Assembly: GCA_025936825.1 (NCBI GenBank)
Contig: JAICSO010000001.1
Span: forward strand, 992,001-1,056,000
Length of the DNA stretch: 64,000 nucleotides
Source: Terriglobales bacterium
Lineage (GTDB): Bacteria; Acidobacteriota; Terriglobia; Terriglobales; Acidobacteriaceae
Direction of reading: 5' to 3'
The notes below the pieces were generated by a model that did no database searches, was not told the DNA's origin, and was given only the letters and a program-made list of their open reading frames with translations. Made by a program: the position numbers and the translations under genes. Shown here piece by piece: positions 24,723 to 34,791 of the stretch; within the stretch, counting starts at the first letter, position 1; every line of letters begins with the position of its first letter.

Positions 24723-25475
24723 ATGACCCGAAATCCTCTCTTTGCGTCGCTAGCCATTGGATTCCTGCTCGCCGCCGTCCCAGCAGGTTCAGCTGCCCCG
24801 AACGCTGCCATTCCGGTCTTGGTAGAGCTTTTCACGTCGGAAGGTTGTTCCAGTTGTCCTCCGGCGGATGCTTTTCTTCGCAATCTCGACAGCAAGCAAC
24901 CCGTGCCCGGCATACAGTTCATTGTGCTGGAGGAGCATGTCGACTATTGGGACGGCGATGGCTGGAAAGACCCCTTCTCGTCGCATGAACTTACTTTGCG
25001 CCAGACCGAGTACGCGCAACGTTTGCACGTAGCAGAGCCCTACACTCCAGAAATGGTGGTGAATGGTGCTTTTGAGTTCGTGGGGAACGACGGTAATCGC
25101 GCGGCACAGGCGTTTGAAAAGGCAGTTACCACCCCTGCAATGCCAATTCGAATTTCATCCGCCGCGGTTTCAGGTGGTACTCTGCATGCCCACATCGACG
25201 TCGATCCGGCAGATGTGAAGGCTGAAATCTGGATCGCGCTCGCGATCGACCATGCGGAATCGCAAGTGCTAAGAGGAGAAAACGGAGGCCACTACCTCGA
25301 GCATGTGGCGGTGCTAAAGAAGCTTTCTCAGATTGGCAAACTCGACAAACAGCGTGGCTTTTCGAAAGACATCACGTTGAAGACGATTGCACAACCATCT
25401 CGCTTGATTGCTTTTTTGCAGGAACCAGGGCAGGGGAAAATAATTGGCGCCACGATGGTTGCCATCCAGCCCTAA
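24723..25475 (+). CDS. DUF1223 thioredoxin-like exported protein
   Basis: A 250-residue DUF1223 protein. A signal peptide (LFASLAIGFLLAAVPAGSAA) is followed by VLVELFTSEGCSSCPPADAF, the thioredoxin-like strand and a C-SS-C pair, then VDYWDGDGWKDPFS and YTPEMVVNGAFEFVG. The C-terminal third is a beta domain. Family members are periplasmic; a disulfide or redox role is inferred from the CxxC motif only. Start at the ATG 24723, since the frame upstream adds residues in front of a complete signal peptide. It converges on the RND permease gene, 3 bases apart. Confidence 0.88.
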   Translation: MTRNPLFASLAIGFLLAAVPAGSAAPNAAIPVLVELFTSEGCSSCPPADAFLRNLDSKQPVPGIQFIVLEEHVDYWDGDGWKDPFSSHELTLRQTEYAQRLHVAEPYTPEMVVNGAFEFVGNDGNRAAQAFEKAVTTPAMPIRISSAAVSGGTLHAHIDVDPADVKAEIWIALAIDHAESQVLRGENGGHYLEHVAVLKKLSQIGKLDKQRGFSKDITLKTIAQPSRLIAFLQEPGQGKIIGATMVAIQP

Positions 25476-25478
25476 CCG

Positions 25479-28400
25479 TCAGCGGTGCTCAATTTTGACG
25501 CCGCTCTTCTCTCGCCATCCCTCGATGATGAGGTAGAGCACGGGGATAAAAAACAGGTTCAGCACGGTCGACATCAGCATTCCGCCGAAAACGGTCGTAC
25601 CCACAGAGTGGCGTCCAGCAGAACCTGCGCCGCTGGCCAGCATGAGAGGAACGACTCCGAGAATAAAGGCAAACGACGTCATCAGGATGGGCCGCAGCCG
25701 GATGCGCGCCGCTTCCAGTGTGGCTTCGAGCAGTGGTAACCCGCGCTCACGCAGTTGCTCAGCGAATTCGACAATCAGAATCGCGTTCTTGCTGGCCAGT
25801 CCAATGAGCATGACCAGTCCGACTTGGCAGTAGACGTCGTTCTGGCTGGTGATGGGCTCATGCCAGACAAAGCCTTGAAGTGCGCCTCGCAGCCAGACCG
25901 CCCCCAACGCGCCCAGGATAGCCATGGGTACCGCCAACAATACGATGAATGGCAGCACGAAGCTCTCGTACTGCGCCGAGAGCGTCAGATACACTACCAG
26001 AATCCCGAGGCCGAACAGCAACGCGGTCGTGCGACCCGAGGTCAGTTCTTCCAGCGATAGCCCGGTCCATTCATAGCTGAATCCCTGTGGCAGGACTTTT
26101 TTGCTGATATCTTCCATCGCGACCATCCCCTGGCCGGAACTGAACCCGGGCGCCGCCGAACCATCCAGTTCCGCCGAACGGAACAGGTTGTAGTGGCTGA
26201 TGGTTTGTGGCGTGGTCGTCTGCGTCAGTGTGACCAAGTTGTCCAGAGGAATCATCGCTCCGGTATTGGAGCGGACGTAATATTCGCGGATGTCGCGCGC
26301 AGACGCTCGGAACTTCCCCTCCGCTTGGATATACACGCGATACGCACGGTTGTTGAAGTCGAAGTCATTGACGTACGCCGAGCCCATATAGACGCCGAGC
26401 GCATCGGTAATTTGCTGCAGCGGAACCTGTAAGCTTTTTGCCTTCTCGCGGTCAATGGTGACGAGGAACTGCGGATCGTTGGCTGTGAAGCTGCTGAACA
26501 CGCCGGTCAGATCGTTGCGGCCGTTCGTCTTGTGTTGCGCAGCGGCGCCCATCATCTGCATGGTCACACCTGCAAGTTGGTCGGGTGTGTGGCCGCCAAG
26601 GTCCTGCAGAATGTATTGAAATCCCCCGAACCGGCCGACGCCCTGCACCGCGGGTGGTTCGAACGGCAGCACGACGGCCCCATTGATCGCGAATAGCCGT
26701 CCTCGAAGCCGGTTCACTACCGAAGTTGCACCGTGTTCTATTCCTTGGCGCTGTGCATAAGGTTTGAGCGTCACAAAAATGATTCCGAGATTGGACGCGC
26801 TTCCAGTGAAGCTGAAACCACTGATGGCGAAGTCGCTGCGAACTTCGGGGACTCCAATGACCAGCTTGTGTATTTGATCCAAGATCGAGGTGGTGTACTC
26901 CACGGAAGCCCCCGGCGGCCCCTGCACCACGATAAAGAAATAGCCTTGATCTTCAGTGGGTACGAACGCGGTCGGAACGGAACGATAGACGAAGTAGGTC
27001 GCTCCCAGGCCGGCGAAAAACAAAATCACCGCGGCGATCTTGTAATTCAGAATGCCGCGCAAGGCCACTCGATAACCATGCGTGACGCCACCGATAACTT
27101 TGTCAATTTGCCGGAAAACCCAGTTTTTCTCACCGTGCACCTTTCCGAGCAGGATTGCCGATAGCGCAGGGGAAAGAGTTAGTGCGTTGAACGCGGAAAT
27201 CGAGATCGAAAACGCAATTGTCAGCGCAAATTGGCGGAACAGAATCCCAGTCGTGCCAGGGAAGAACGCCACTGGCACGAACACCGCCACCAGCACGAGA
27301 GAGGTCGCAATGACTGCGCCGGCGACTTCCGCCATCGCGATCGAAGCGGCTTTGTGCGAATCGTGTTCACCTTCCTGAATGTGGCGCTCGATGTTTTCGA
27401 TGACAACAATCGCGTCATCGACGACCAAGCCTGTGGCGAGCGTGATTCCGAAGAGGGTCAGTGTGTTGATCGAAAACCCAAGGATTTTGATGAAGAGGAA
27501 TGTTCCGATCAGCGAAACCGGGATCGTAACCGCTGGAATGATGGTGCTGCGCCAGTCCTCGAGGAAGATGAAGATGACAAGAATGACCAGCGCGATCGCC
27601 TCGGCAAGCGTCGTGAGAACGTCGCGGATCGACTCACTCACAGCTTCGGTCGTATCGAACGCGTTCTCGTATACCATCCCGGGAGGGAATCGCTTGCTGA
27701 GTCGATCCAATTCGGCAAGGGCTAGCCGACGCACTTCCAACGCGTTTGCATTCGAAAGTTGGGTGATGCCGATGCCGACCGAAGGAATCCCCTTGTACTT
27801 CAACTCAGAACTGTAGTCCTCGGCGCCGAGCTCGGCCCGCCCAACGTCGCGTAGTCGTACCAAGGTGCCATCGGGACTGGTTTTCAAAATAATGTTGTCA
27901 AACTCTTCGGGTTGCACCAGGCGGCCAATGGCGCGCACACTGATCTGATATTGCTGTCCTGGAATTGTCGGTGGTTGCCCCACCGAACCGGCGGCGATTT
28001 CGACGTTTTGTTCCTGCAAAGCATTGACGGCATCTGTCGCGGTCAACCCTCGGCTGGCGAGTCGCTGAGGATCGAGCCACAGGCGCATCGAGTAACGCCG
28101 TTCGCCAAATACGAAAACGTCGGCAACTCCGGGCACACGCTTCAACGCATCTCTCGCATACAGATCGAGGTAGTTGCTCATGAAAAGCGTGTCGTAGCGC
28201 TGGTCCGGCGAATAGACAGCAGCGCCAAACACGAAGTTGCGCGAAGCCTTGGTGACGATAACGCCGGTGGTCTTTACGGCCGCCGGCAGTCTGCCTAACG
28301 CAATGTTGACGCGGTTCTGCACATCAACGGCTGCGAGGTCAGGGTCGCGGTTCAGTTCGAAGGTGGCAACAATCGAACTCGATCCGTCATTGCCGCTGTC

Positions 28401-28643
28401 GGAACTGATGTAGCGCATGCCTTCAGCGCCATTGATCTGCTGCTCCAGCGGGACCGTGACCGCGCTTTCAACCGTCTGCGCACTGGCGCCGATATAGAAA
28501 CTGTTGACTGAAACCTGGGGCGGTGTGAGGTTGGGAAACTGGGCAATAGGAAGGGTGGGAATGACCACTGCGCCGCCCAAGATGATCATCAGCGCGCAAA
28601 CCGTGGCAAAAACCGGACGATGAATGAAGAAGTTAACGAACAT
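25479..28643 (-). CDS. RND efflux permease (HAE1 family), pump 2
   Basis: A 1054-residue AcrB-type inner-membrane proton/drug antiporter. The N-terminus FFIHRPVFATVCALMIILGG, the proton-relay helix TGLVVDDAIVVIENIERH (paired Asp) and PVALF-type loop region are typical, with two large periplasmic loops and about 12 transmembrane helices. It pairs with the adaptor gene immediately upstream (28771-29895). The gap between the two genes carries an inverted pair of heptad arrays that ends 4 bases before the permease start codon. No outer-membrane TolC-type gene is present, so it must use one encoded elsewhere. Confidence 0.96.
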   Translation of the reverse strand: MFVNFFIHRPVFATVCALMIILGGAVVIPTLPIAQFPNLTPPQVSVNSFYIGASAQTVESAVTVPLEQQINGAEGMRYISSDSGNDGSSSIVATFELNRDPDLAAVDVQNRVNIALGRLPAAVKTTGVIVTKASRNFVFGAAVYSPDQRYDTLFMSNYLDLYARDALKRVPGVADVFVFGERRYSMRLWLDPQRLASRGLTATDAVNALQEQNVEIAAGSVGQPPTIPGQQYQISVRAIGRLVQPEEFDNIILKTSPDGTLVRLRDVGRAELGAEDYSSELKYKGIPSVGIGITQLSNANALEVRRLALAELDRLSKRFPPGMVYENAFDTTEAVSESIRDVLTTLAEAIALVILVIFIFLEDWRSTIIPAVTIPVSLIGTFLFIKILGFSINTLTLFGITLATGLVVDDAIVVIENIERHIQEGEHDSHKAASIAMAEVAGAVIATSLVLVAVFVPVAFFPGTTGILFRQFALTIAFSISISAFNALTLSPALSAILLGKVHGEKNWVFRQIDKVIGGVTHGYRVALRGILNYKIAAVILFFAGLGATYFVYRSVPTAFVPTEDQGYFFIVVQGPPGASVEYTTSILDQIHKLVIGVPEVRSDFAISGFSFTGSASNLGIIFVTLKPYAQRQGIEHGATSVVNRLRGRLFAINGAVVLPFEPPAVQGVGRFGGFQYILQDLGGHTPDQLAGVTMQMMGAAAQHKTNGRNDLTGVFSSFTANDPQFLVTIDREKAKSLQVPLQQITDALGVYMGSAYVNDFDFNNRAYRVYIQAEGKFRASARDIREYYVRSNTGAMIPLDNLVTLTQTTTPQTISHYNLFRSAELDGSAAPGFSSGQGMVAMEDISKKVLPQGFSYEWTGLSLEELTSGRTTALLFGLGILVVYLTLSAQYESFVLPFIVLLAVPMAILGALGAVWLRGALQGFVWHEPITSQNDVYCQVGLVMLIGLASKNAILIVEFAEQLRERGLPLLEATLEAARIRLRPILMTSFAFILGVVPLMLASGAGSAGRHSVGTTVFGGMLMSTVLNLFFIPVLYLIIEGWREKSGVKIEHR

Positions 28644-28647
28644 GAAA

Positions 28648-28756
28648 TCAGGCTTCAGGCGTCAGGTGCCAGGCATCAGGCTTCTGGGCCACGTTGCAGG
28701 CCTCAAGTCTCAGCCTTTGATCCTGAAACCTGAAGCCTGAAACCTGCAACCTGAAA
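28648..28756. repeat. Inverted pair of heptanucleotide arrays between adaptor and permease genes
   Basis: Bases 28648-28689 read as six consecutive 7-base units of consensus TCAGGCN, and 28722-28756 as five consecutive units of consensus CCTGAAR. The two arrays are inverted: 28648-28666 pairs with 28722-28740 at about 17 of 19 positions. The resulting hairpin would lie in the mRNA leader of the permease gene. Confidence 0.75.
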
Positions 28757-28770
28757 CCTAGAGCCGTTCC

Positions 28771-29895
28771 TCACGCCTGCGGCATCACCGGCGCGCCGTC
28801 GGTCAAAAACTGTGTTCCCGAAACAATTACCTTGTCGCCAGCATTGATGCCGTCCAGCACAACATAATCGTTGCCGATCATCTCGCCGACGCGCAGCATC
28901 TTTTGTCGCGCCACGATCTTTCCGTTCTCGGTCTGCGCGACAAACACGAAGTGCTGCCCGCCAAGCGTAATCACCGACAACACCGGAACCAGTGGTGCCT
29001 GCCGCTGTCCCCAGACAACGCGAGCGCGAATGAACTGCGACGTACGTAGACGATCGCGGCTGTTGGCGATGGTTGCTTTTACCAGGATGCTTTGCGTACT
29101 GTTATCCACCTGCGGCGAGATGAACGTGATTCGGCTCTGCGCCATGACCTTGCCGGTCGCATCCACAATGTCAACTGGCATGCCCATCTTCAGTTGCGTC
29201 GAACGCTCAACGGGGACGTAGACGTATGCTTCCAGAGCGCCAGGTTGATCCACAGTGGTCAGGAGCGTTGACGTGACTACGCGATCTCCGACCCTAACCG
29301 GAATGTCACCAACGATCCCCTCGCGCGGCGCGACGACTTTGAAGTAATGCAGTTGCACCTGCTGTTGCTTTACTTGCGCGTCGAGCGACTGCAATTGTGC
29401 CTTCGCGGTATCGAGCGCAGCTTGCGCCTGATCCAGGTCCTGCTTGCTGACGACCCCCGCCTTGTACAACCCGCTGGTGCGCTCGAACGTCTGCTGCGCC
29501 AGCGCGACATTGGCTTGCTGCGCTTCGCGCATTTGCTCCTGGCTGCTGACGGTGGCCTCTTGCTTGCGGGGATCGATTTGCATCAGCGGCGCGCCAGCCG
29601 CGACGTGGTCACCCGAGTGGACGTAAATCTGCGTGATCTGCCCCTCAACTTCGGGCATCACCACTGCGGAATCGCGCGACTTCAACGTTGCGACGTACTC
29701 GGTGGTTTCGTTGATGGGAGAAGCTTGCGCGACCTGAACCTTGACGGGAATTCCTGGAGGGGCGCCTCCTCCACCGGGAGCGGTTTGGCCCTGTCCGCCG
29801 CCACTGCAAGCGGCACCCACAAGCAATAGGACGAGCGCGGCAGCGAGCGAGGCTCTCTGGCCTGCGGATAACGGCATGGTTTCGTGCAGGCTCAT
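28771..29895 (-). CDS. RND efflux periplasmic adaptor (MFP) lipoprotein, pump 2
   Basis: A 374-residue membrane-fusion protein. The N-terminal hydrophobic stretch LAAALVLLLVGAACSGGG ends in a lipobox-like VGAAC, so a lipid anchor is likely. Next come the barrel-sandwich half VVMPEVEGQITQIYVHSGDH, a long helical hairpin (MREAQQANVALAQQTFERT and LDQAQAALDTAKAQLQSLDAQ), the second lipoyl half and the beta-barrel and membrane-proximal domains. Starts at 29895 or 29877 are both possible; the track upstream of them lacks homology. It forms a unit with the permease downstream. Confidence 0.93.
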   Translation of the reverse strand: MSLHETMPLSAGQRASLAAALVLLLVGAACSGGGQGQTAPGGGGAPPGIPVKVQVAQASPINETTEYVATLKSRDSAVVMPEVEGQITQIYVHSGDHVAAGAPLMQIDPRKQEATVSSQEQMREAQQANVALAQQTFERTSGLYKAGVVSKQDLDQAQAALDTAKAQLQSLDAQVKQQQVQLHYFKVVAPREGIVGDIPVRVGDRVVTSTLLTTVDQPGALEAYVYVPVERSTQLKMGMPVDIVDATGKVMAQSRITFISPQVDNSTQSILVKATIANSRDRLRTSQFIRARVVWGQRQAPLVPVLSVITLGGQHFVFVAQTENGKIVARQKMLRVGEMIGNDYVVLDGINAGDKVIVSGTQFLTDGAPVMPQA

Positions 29896-30062
29896 GCAAG
29901 AAGACGATGAGCAGAAATCCCTAGGAGAGTCCGAAGCAGCAGCCCCGAGCGGATTTTCTGAGCCGATAAGAGTACTGCTAAGTAGGCCGGATTGCAATGA
30001 GGGGGATCACAGGTTTGCGTGGCAAGCGCTTTTTACCGTCTGCCGCAAAAATCAAAAACCTT

Positions 30063-30200
30063 CACCACAGAGGACACAGAGTTACACGGAGGAACGCCAC
30101 AGAGGACTGACGCAGCAGGAATCGGGTGTGCTCGGCGGCGGTTTGTGATTTTCTTTCCCTCTGTGGTTTTCCTCTGTGTAACTCTGCGTCCTCTGTGGTG
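30063..30200. repeat. Imperfect inverted repeat between the two pump units
   Basis: The left arm (30063-30093, CACCACAGAGGACACAGAG...) and the right arm (30171-30200, ending CCTCTGTGGTG) are inverted with few mismatches. The interval from 29896 to 30217 between the two pump units contains this element and no gene that I can support. Confidence 0.6.
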
Positions 30201-30217
30201 GATTTTGGTTTTCTCGC

Positions 30218-33200
30218 TCACACTGCAGCGGCTTCCAACTCGGGGACTTCCTCGATCGGTTCGCCGCCAACTTCTTCCAACTTGGTGTGACGCTTCGCAA
30301 CCAGCATGTAGATCGACGGCACCACAAACAGCGTGAACGCTGTACCGATGATCATGCCGCTGACCAGCATGATGCCGATGCTGTTTCGTGCTCCCGCACC
30401 AGGACCGGTTGCAAACACCAGCGGGAAGTGGCCAAAGACCGTAGCTGCAGTCGTCATTAGAATCGGACGCAGGCGTGTGCTGGCCGCTTCAATGACGGCG
30501 TGCAGTTTGTCTCTGCCCTGCTCCTGCAAGTGGTTTGCGAACTCGACGATCAGAATGCCGTTCTTGGCAATTAGACCGACGAGTGTGATCAGACCCACCT
30601 GGCTATATATGTTCAGCGTGGTGAATCCCAGGAACGAGAACATCAGCGCGCCGGCGATGGCCAGCGGCACCGATCCCGCCAGAATGATGAAGGGATCGCG
30701 GAAGCTCTCGAACTGCGCCGCAAGTACCAGGTAGATGAGAACCCCCGACAGGGCGAACGTCCCCAGGAACTTGCTGCCTTCCACGCGCAGCTGCCGCGAT
30801 TCACCCGCGTAGTCCACGGTGAATCCTTGCGGCAGGATCTGCTTCGACTGGTCTTCCAGGAACGTGAGCGCCTGGTCCAGCGTCACGTTCGGGGGGATCA
30901 GCGCCTGAATGCGCACCGCGTTGAGTTGCTGGAACTTGCTTAGCGAACGTGGCTGGCTCGTCGTGTTCAGGCTGGCAAATGTGGAGAGCGGAACGAGCTT
31001 GTCGTTCGAGCCTTTCACGTAGATGTGCTCAAGTTGATCCGGGGTGAGGCGATCCACTCGCTTCACCTGCGGAATGACTTTGTAGCTCCGACCTTGAATG
31101 CTGAAGCGATTGACGTAGTTCCCGCCCAGCAGCGTCGAGAGATCGGCGCCCGCCTGGCTCAGGTCCACACCTTGCGACCGAAGCTTGTCGCGGTCGAAGA
31201 TCACTTCCGTCTGCGGCTGGTCGAACTTTACGTCCGTGTCAGCGTAGATAAACATGCCGCTGGCCATAGCACGCTTCACCAACTCATTCGCGAGATCGGA
31301 AATCTGTTGGGGTTCCGAGGCAGACTGAATCACGAAGTCGACCGGGAAGTTGCCGCCGCCGGGGAGCGGCGGAGGCGTCAGCGGAAGCACCCGGATCCCG
31401 GGGATCGCATTGAGCTGCGGAGTTACCTCGGCCAGAAGTTGCTTCGTGTCCTTCGTTCGCTGGCTCCAGGGCTTGGTCACCATGCCGCCGAAGCCGCCAG
31501 CCGGAGTCGTGATCTGGAAAATGCTGTCATGCTCCGGCTTAGAGTTGAAAACGTTGAAAACCTGCTGCGAAAACAATTTGTTCTGATCGAGGGTGGCGTT
31601 TGGTGCCGCCTGAATAACGGAGAACACCACGCCCTGGTCCTCGGACGGCGCCAGTTCACGCATGGACAGCATGTAGAACGGCACGACCAGCAGGACAACG
31701 ATCACCCACAGCGTGAGCACCACTGGGCGATAGTTGAGCGTACCCGCAAGCGTACGTCCGTACAGATTGCGCACTTTTTCGAAGTGCCGGTTGATCATGC
31801 CCGCGAAGCCGCGCTCGGTGTCGCCTTCGCGCAGCAGTTTCGAGCCCATCATCGGCGAGAGAGTTAGCGCGACAATGCCGGAGACGACGACTGCGCCGGC
31901 GAGGGTGAGTGCGAATTCACGGAAGAGCGCGCCGGTTAGTCCGCCTTGGATCGCGACTGGGGTGTACACCGCCGCCAGGGTAATGGTCATCGCGATGATT
32001 GGGCCAACCAGTTCGCGTGCTGCATCAAGCGCCGCACGCATCGGATGTTTGCCCATGTGCAGGTGGCGCTCGACGTTTTCCACCATGACGATGGCGTCGT
32101 CAACCACCAATCCGACGGACAGCACGATGGCGAGCAGCGTCAGCAAGTTGATGGTGAATCCCGCCACCAACATGAGGAACACCGCGCCAATCAGCGAAAT
32201 CGGAATCGCAACGATCGGAATTAAGACCGAGCGGAACGATCCCAGGAACAGGAAAATGACAATGACGACGATGAGCAGCGTCTCGCCCAACGTGTGCAGC
32301 ACTTCGTTGATCGCGTCCTGAATGTAGGCGGTCGAGTCGTACGGAATGCCTACCTTCATACCTTGGGGAAGCTGCGCACGGATACCCGGAATCTCGGCGC
32401 GAACTGCTTTAATCACGTCGAGCGAGTTCGCGGTGGGCAACACCCAGATGCCCATGAAGGTTGCTTGCTGCCCGTTGAAGCGAACGTCGGAGTCGTAGCT
32501 CTCGGCGCCCAGGTTCACGTCAGCAATCTCGCCCAATCGCACCACAACCCCGTTGGACTCCTTCACCACCATCTGCTTGAAGTCTTCCGTGCTCTTCATG
32601 TCGGTGTTGGCCACGAGGTTGACCGACACCATGGAACCCTTGGTGCTTCCCAGCGCTGATAAGTAGTTGTTCTTAGCCAGCGAATCACGAACATCGGACG
32701 GCGAAACACCGCGGGCCGCCATCTGCTCCGGCTTCAACCAAATGCGCATGGCGAAGGTGCGGTTCCCGAGCACCTCAGCGCGTTGCACACCGCTGATGGC
32801 GCTCAACTTCGGCTGCACCACGCGGACGAGGTAGTCGCTGATCTGATTTTGATCGAGATCCGGCGACGCGAAGCCCAGGTACATCGCGGCAAACTGGTTA
32901 TCGGCCGTCTGCAGTTCGATGGTCGGCGCTTCCGCTTCAGGCGGGAGGTCGTTACGGACCTGCGCCACCTTCGCCTGGATCTGCGTCAGCGCCGCATTGG
33001 TGTCGTAATTGAGCTTCAGGTGAACATCGATGGTGCTGATGCCCTGGGCGCTCTGCGACTCCATGTAGTCGATGCCGTCGGCGGCAGCGATCACGCGTTC
33101 CAGAGGCGTGGTGATGTATCCGCGCACCAGGTCGGCATTCGCACCCACGTAAACGGTCGAAACCTCAACCACGGCGATATCGCTTCGCGGATACTGGCGG

Positions 33201-33301
33201 ACACTGAGCGAACGTATTGCCTGAATTCCGGCGATCAGAATCACGAGATTGACGCAGATCGCGAGAACCGGGCGCTTGATGAAGAGATCTGTGATCTTCA
33301 T
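30218..33301 (-). CDS. RND efflux permease (HAE1 family), pump 1
   Basis: A 1027-residue AcrB/MexB-like antiporter. FIKRPVLAICVNLVILIAG opens the protein, and SVGLVVDDAIVMVENVERHL carries the proton-relay aspartates of helix 4. Two periplasmic loops and the repeated LVGLIAKNGILIVEFANHL helix in the second half complete the usual 12-helix layout. The protein differs strongly from pump 2, so the two are not a recent duplication. Its ATG overlaps the TAA stop codon of the adaptor gene (TAATG), indicating translational coupling. Confidence 0.96.
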   Translation of the reverse strand: MKITDLFIKRPVLAICVNLVILIAGIQAIRSLSVRQYPRSDIAVVEVSTVYVGANADLVRGYITTPLERVIAAADGIDYMESQSAQGISTIDVHLKLNYDTNAALTQIQAKVAQVRNDLPPEAEAPTIELQTADNQFAAMYLGFASPDLDQNQISDYLVRVVQPKLSAISGVQRAEVLGNRTFAMRIWLKPEQMAARGVSPSDVRDSLAKNNYLSALGSTKGSMVSVNLVANTDMKSTEDFKQMVVKESNGVVVRLGEIADVNLGAESYDSDVRFNGQQATFMGIWVLPTANSLDVIKAVRAEIPGIRAQLPQGMKVGIPYDSTAYIQDAINEVLHTLGETLLIVVIVIFLFLGSFRSVLIPIVAIPISLIGAVFLMLVAGFTINLLTLLAIVLSVGLVVDDAIVMVENVERHLHMGKHPMRAALDAARELVGPIIAMTITLAAVYTPVAIQGGLTGALFREFALTLAGAVVVSGIVALTLSPMMGSKLLREGDTERGFAGMINRHFEKVRNLYGRTLAGTLNYRPVVLTLWVIVVLLVVPFYMLSMRELAPSEDQGVVFSVIQAAPNATLDQNKLFSQQVFNVFNSKPEHDSIFQITTPAGGFGGMVTKPWSQRTKDTKQLLAEVTPQLNAIPGIRVLPLTPPPLPGGGNFPVDFVIQSASEPQQISDLANELVKRAMASGMFIYADTDVKFDQPQTEVIFDRDKLRSQGVDLSQAGADLSTLLGGNYVNRFSIQGRSYKVIPQVKRVDRLTPDQLEHIYVKGSNDKLVPLSTFASLNTTSQPRSLSKFQQLNAVRIQALIPPNVTLDQALTFLEDQSKQILPQGFTVDYAGESRQLRVEGSKFLGTFALSGVLIYLVLAAQFESFRDPFIILAGSVPLAIAGALMFSFLGFTTLNIYSQVGLITLVGLIAKNGILIVEFANHLQEQGRDKLHAVIEAASTRLRPILMTTAATVFGHFPLVFATGPGAGARNSIGIMLVSGMIIGTAFTLFVVPSIYMLVAKRHTKLEEVGGEPIEEVPELEAAAV

Positions 33302-34431
33302 TAGCTATCCTCGGGCTTTGGCTTCGGGTTATTGGATGGGGTTACCTGATTGTTGACCTCGACTTGTGCGCCATTGCGCAACTTGAATACGCCCGAGGAC
33401 ACCACTTCGTCGCCTGGGTTGACCCCCGACACCACCGCCACCTGGTCGCCGCGCGAGCCGTTCACGGTGACGAACTGTTGGCGAACGCCTTGGTAATTCT
33501 TCCCCGTCTTCGGATCTTGCATCTGGGACACGACGTAGACGGAATCCCCGTAAGGCGCGTAGTTGATAGCAGAGGCCGGAAGGGAAATGACGTCGCGCGA
33601 TTGTCCCAACGACACCTGCACCTGAACGAACATTCCCGGACGCAGCCGATTGCCGGGATTGGTTAGCGTAGCCTGCACCTGAATGTTGCGGGTGGTCTGG
33701 TCCACGACCGAGTCAACCGCGGTCACGCGGCCGCTAAACTCCACACCCGGCGGATCGTCGCTGGTGATGTGAAGCGTCCTGCCGACCTTCAGCTGTGGCG
33801 TCGTCTGCTGCGGAACACCAAAATTGACGTAGATCGGATTCATCGATTGCAAAGAGACGATGGCCTGTCCGGCAGCCATGTACTGCCCCAGGTTCACCTG
33901 ACGCAAGCCGAGAATCCCGCTAAACGGCGCGCGGATGGTCTTGCGCGCGATCGTTGCCTTTATTTCGCCGACGTTTGCTTCGGTTGATTTCTGTTGTGCC
34001 AGCGCGTTGTCGTATTCAGTGCGCGCCACCACGCCTTCCTTTACTAATTGCTGCTGGCGCGCATATGTGATTTTGGCTAACTCGTAGGCCGCCTCTGCAG
34101 CCGCAAGCTGAGCGCGCTCCTGGCGTGTGTCGAGCTCGACCAGAACATCGCCGGCTTTCACCTGCTGCCCGGACTCAAAATTGATCTTGTCCACTGTGCC
34201 CGGGAGATCGGCGCTGACGGTCACTCCTTGGATCGCTTCGGCGGTGCCAATTACATTCAGCGTCGAAGGCCAAATCTCGCGTTTTGCAACAAGCGTGGTA
34301 ACAGCAGTCGGTGGTGGCGCGTAACTTTTACCCTGCGCGATGGCTGCGGAAATCTGGCGGTACTTGAAGAACCCGAGACCTCCCAAAAGTGCCAGTACCA
34401 CAACCAGCATTAGAATCAGTCGCTTCAGCAT
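33301..34431 (-). CDS. RND efflux periplasmic adaptor (MFP), pump 1
   Basis: A 376-residue membrane-fusion protein with an N-terminal anchor (LILMLVVVLALLGGLGFF). The barrel-sandwich blocks TVSADLPGTVDKINFESGQQV and RAPFSGILGLRQVNLGQYM flank a short helical hairpin (LAAAEAAYELAKITYARQQQL). Beta-barrel and membrane-proximal domains follow; the C-terminus is Asn/Pro/Lys-rich. AGAGGAAA precedes the ATG. First gene of the pump-1 pair; no regulator gene lies directly upstream. Confidence 0.94.
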   Translation of the reverse strand: MLKRLILMLVVVLALLGGLGFFKYRQISAAIAQGKSYAPPPTAVTTLVAKREIWPSTLNVIGTAEAIQGVTVSADLPGTVDKINFESGQQVKAGDVLVELDTRQERAQLAAAEAAYELAKITYARQQQLVKEGVVARTEYDNALAQQKSTEANVGEIKATIARKTIRAPFSGILGLRQVNLGQYMAAGQAIVSLQSMNPIYVNFGVPQQTTPQLKVGRTLHITSDDPPGVEFSGRVTAVDSVVDQTTRNIQVQATLTNPGNRLRPGMFVQVQVSLGQSRDVISLPASAINYAPYGDSVYVVSQMQDPKTGKNYQGVRQQFVTVNGSRGDQVAVVSGVNPGDEVVSSGVFKLRNGAQVEVNNQVTPSNNPKPKPEDS

Positions 34432-34791
34432 GATTTCCTCTTAAGAACGGTTAAGCTTGCCCTGGTGGAGAAGTTCGCAATACCCACGAAACATCAATAC
34501 GGCCCAGCAGTAAGGGTTTGTTCCAATTGGATGTTTCGATTTTTGCGCTGGCTACAAAAATTCAGCGGATTCGCCAGTCGCAAAATCGCTTCCTACCTGA
34601 TGTGTTGTGGCGAGGCAGGCCACACAAGTTATGCGTGAGTCGGCTGTTTCATGCTTGCGGAAAAGCCCAGCCCACGAGATTCATCAGATTGCGAGGAAGT
34701 ACGTTTGTACAGATTAACGGCAAGGTGGGTGGGATTCAAGGCAAACCAGTGGCTTGACGGGGTATTCAGGCAGAATGCGGGAAAACTGAAA

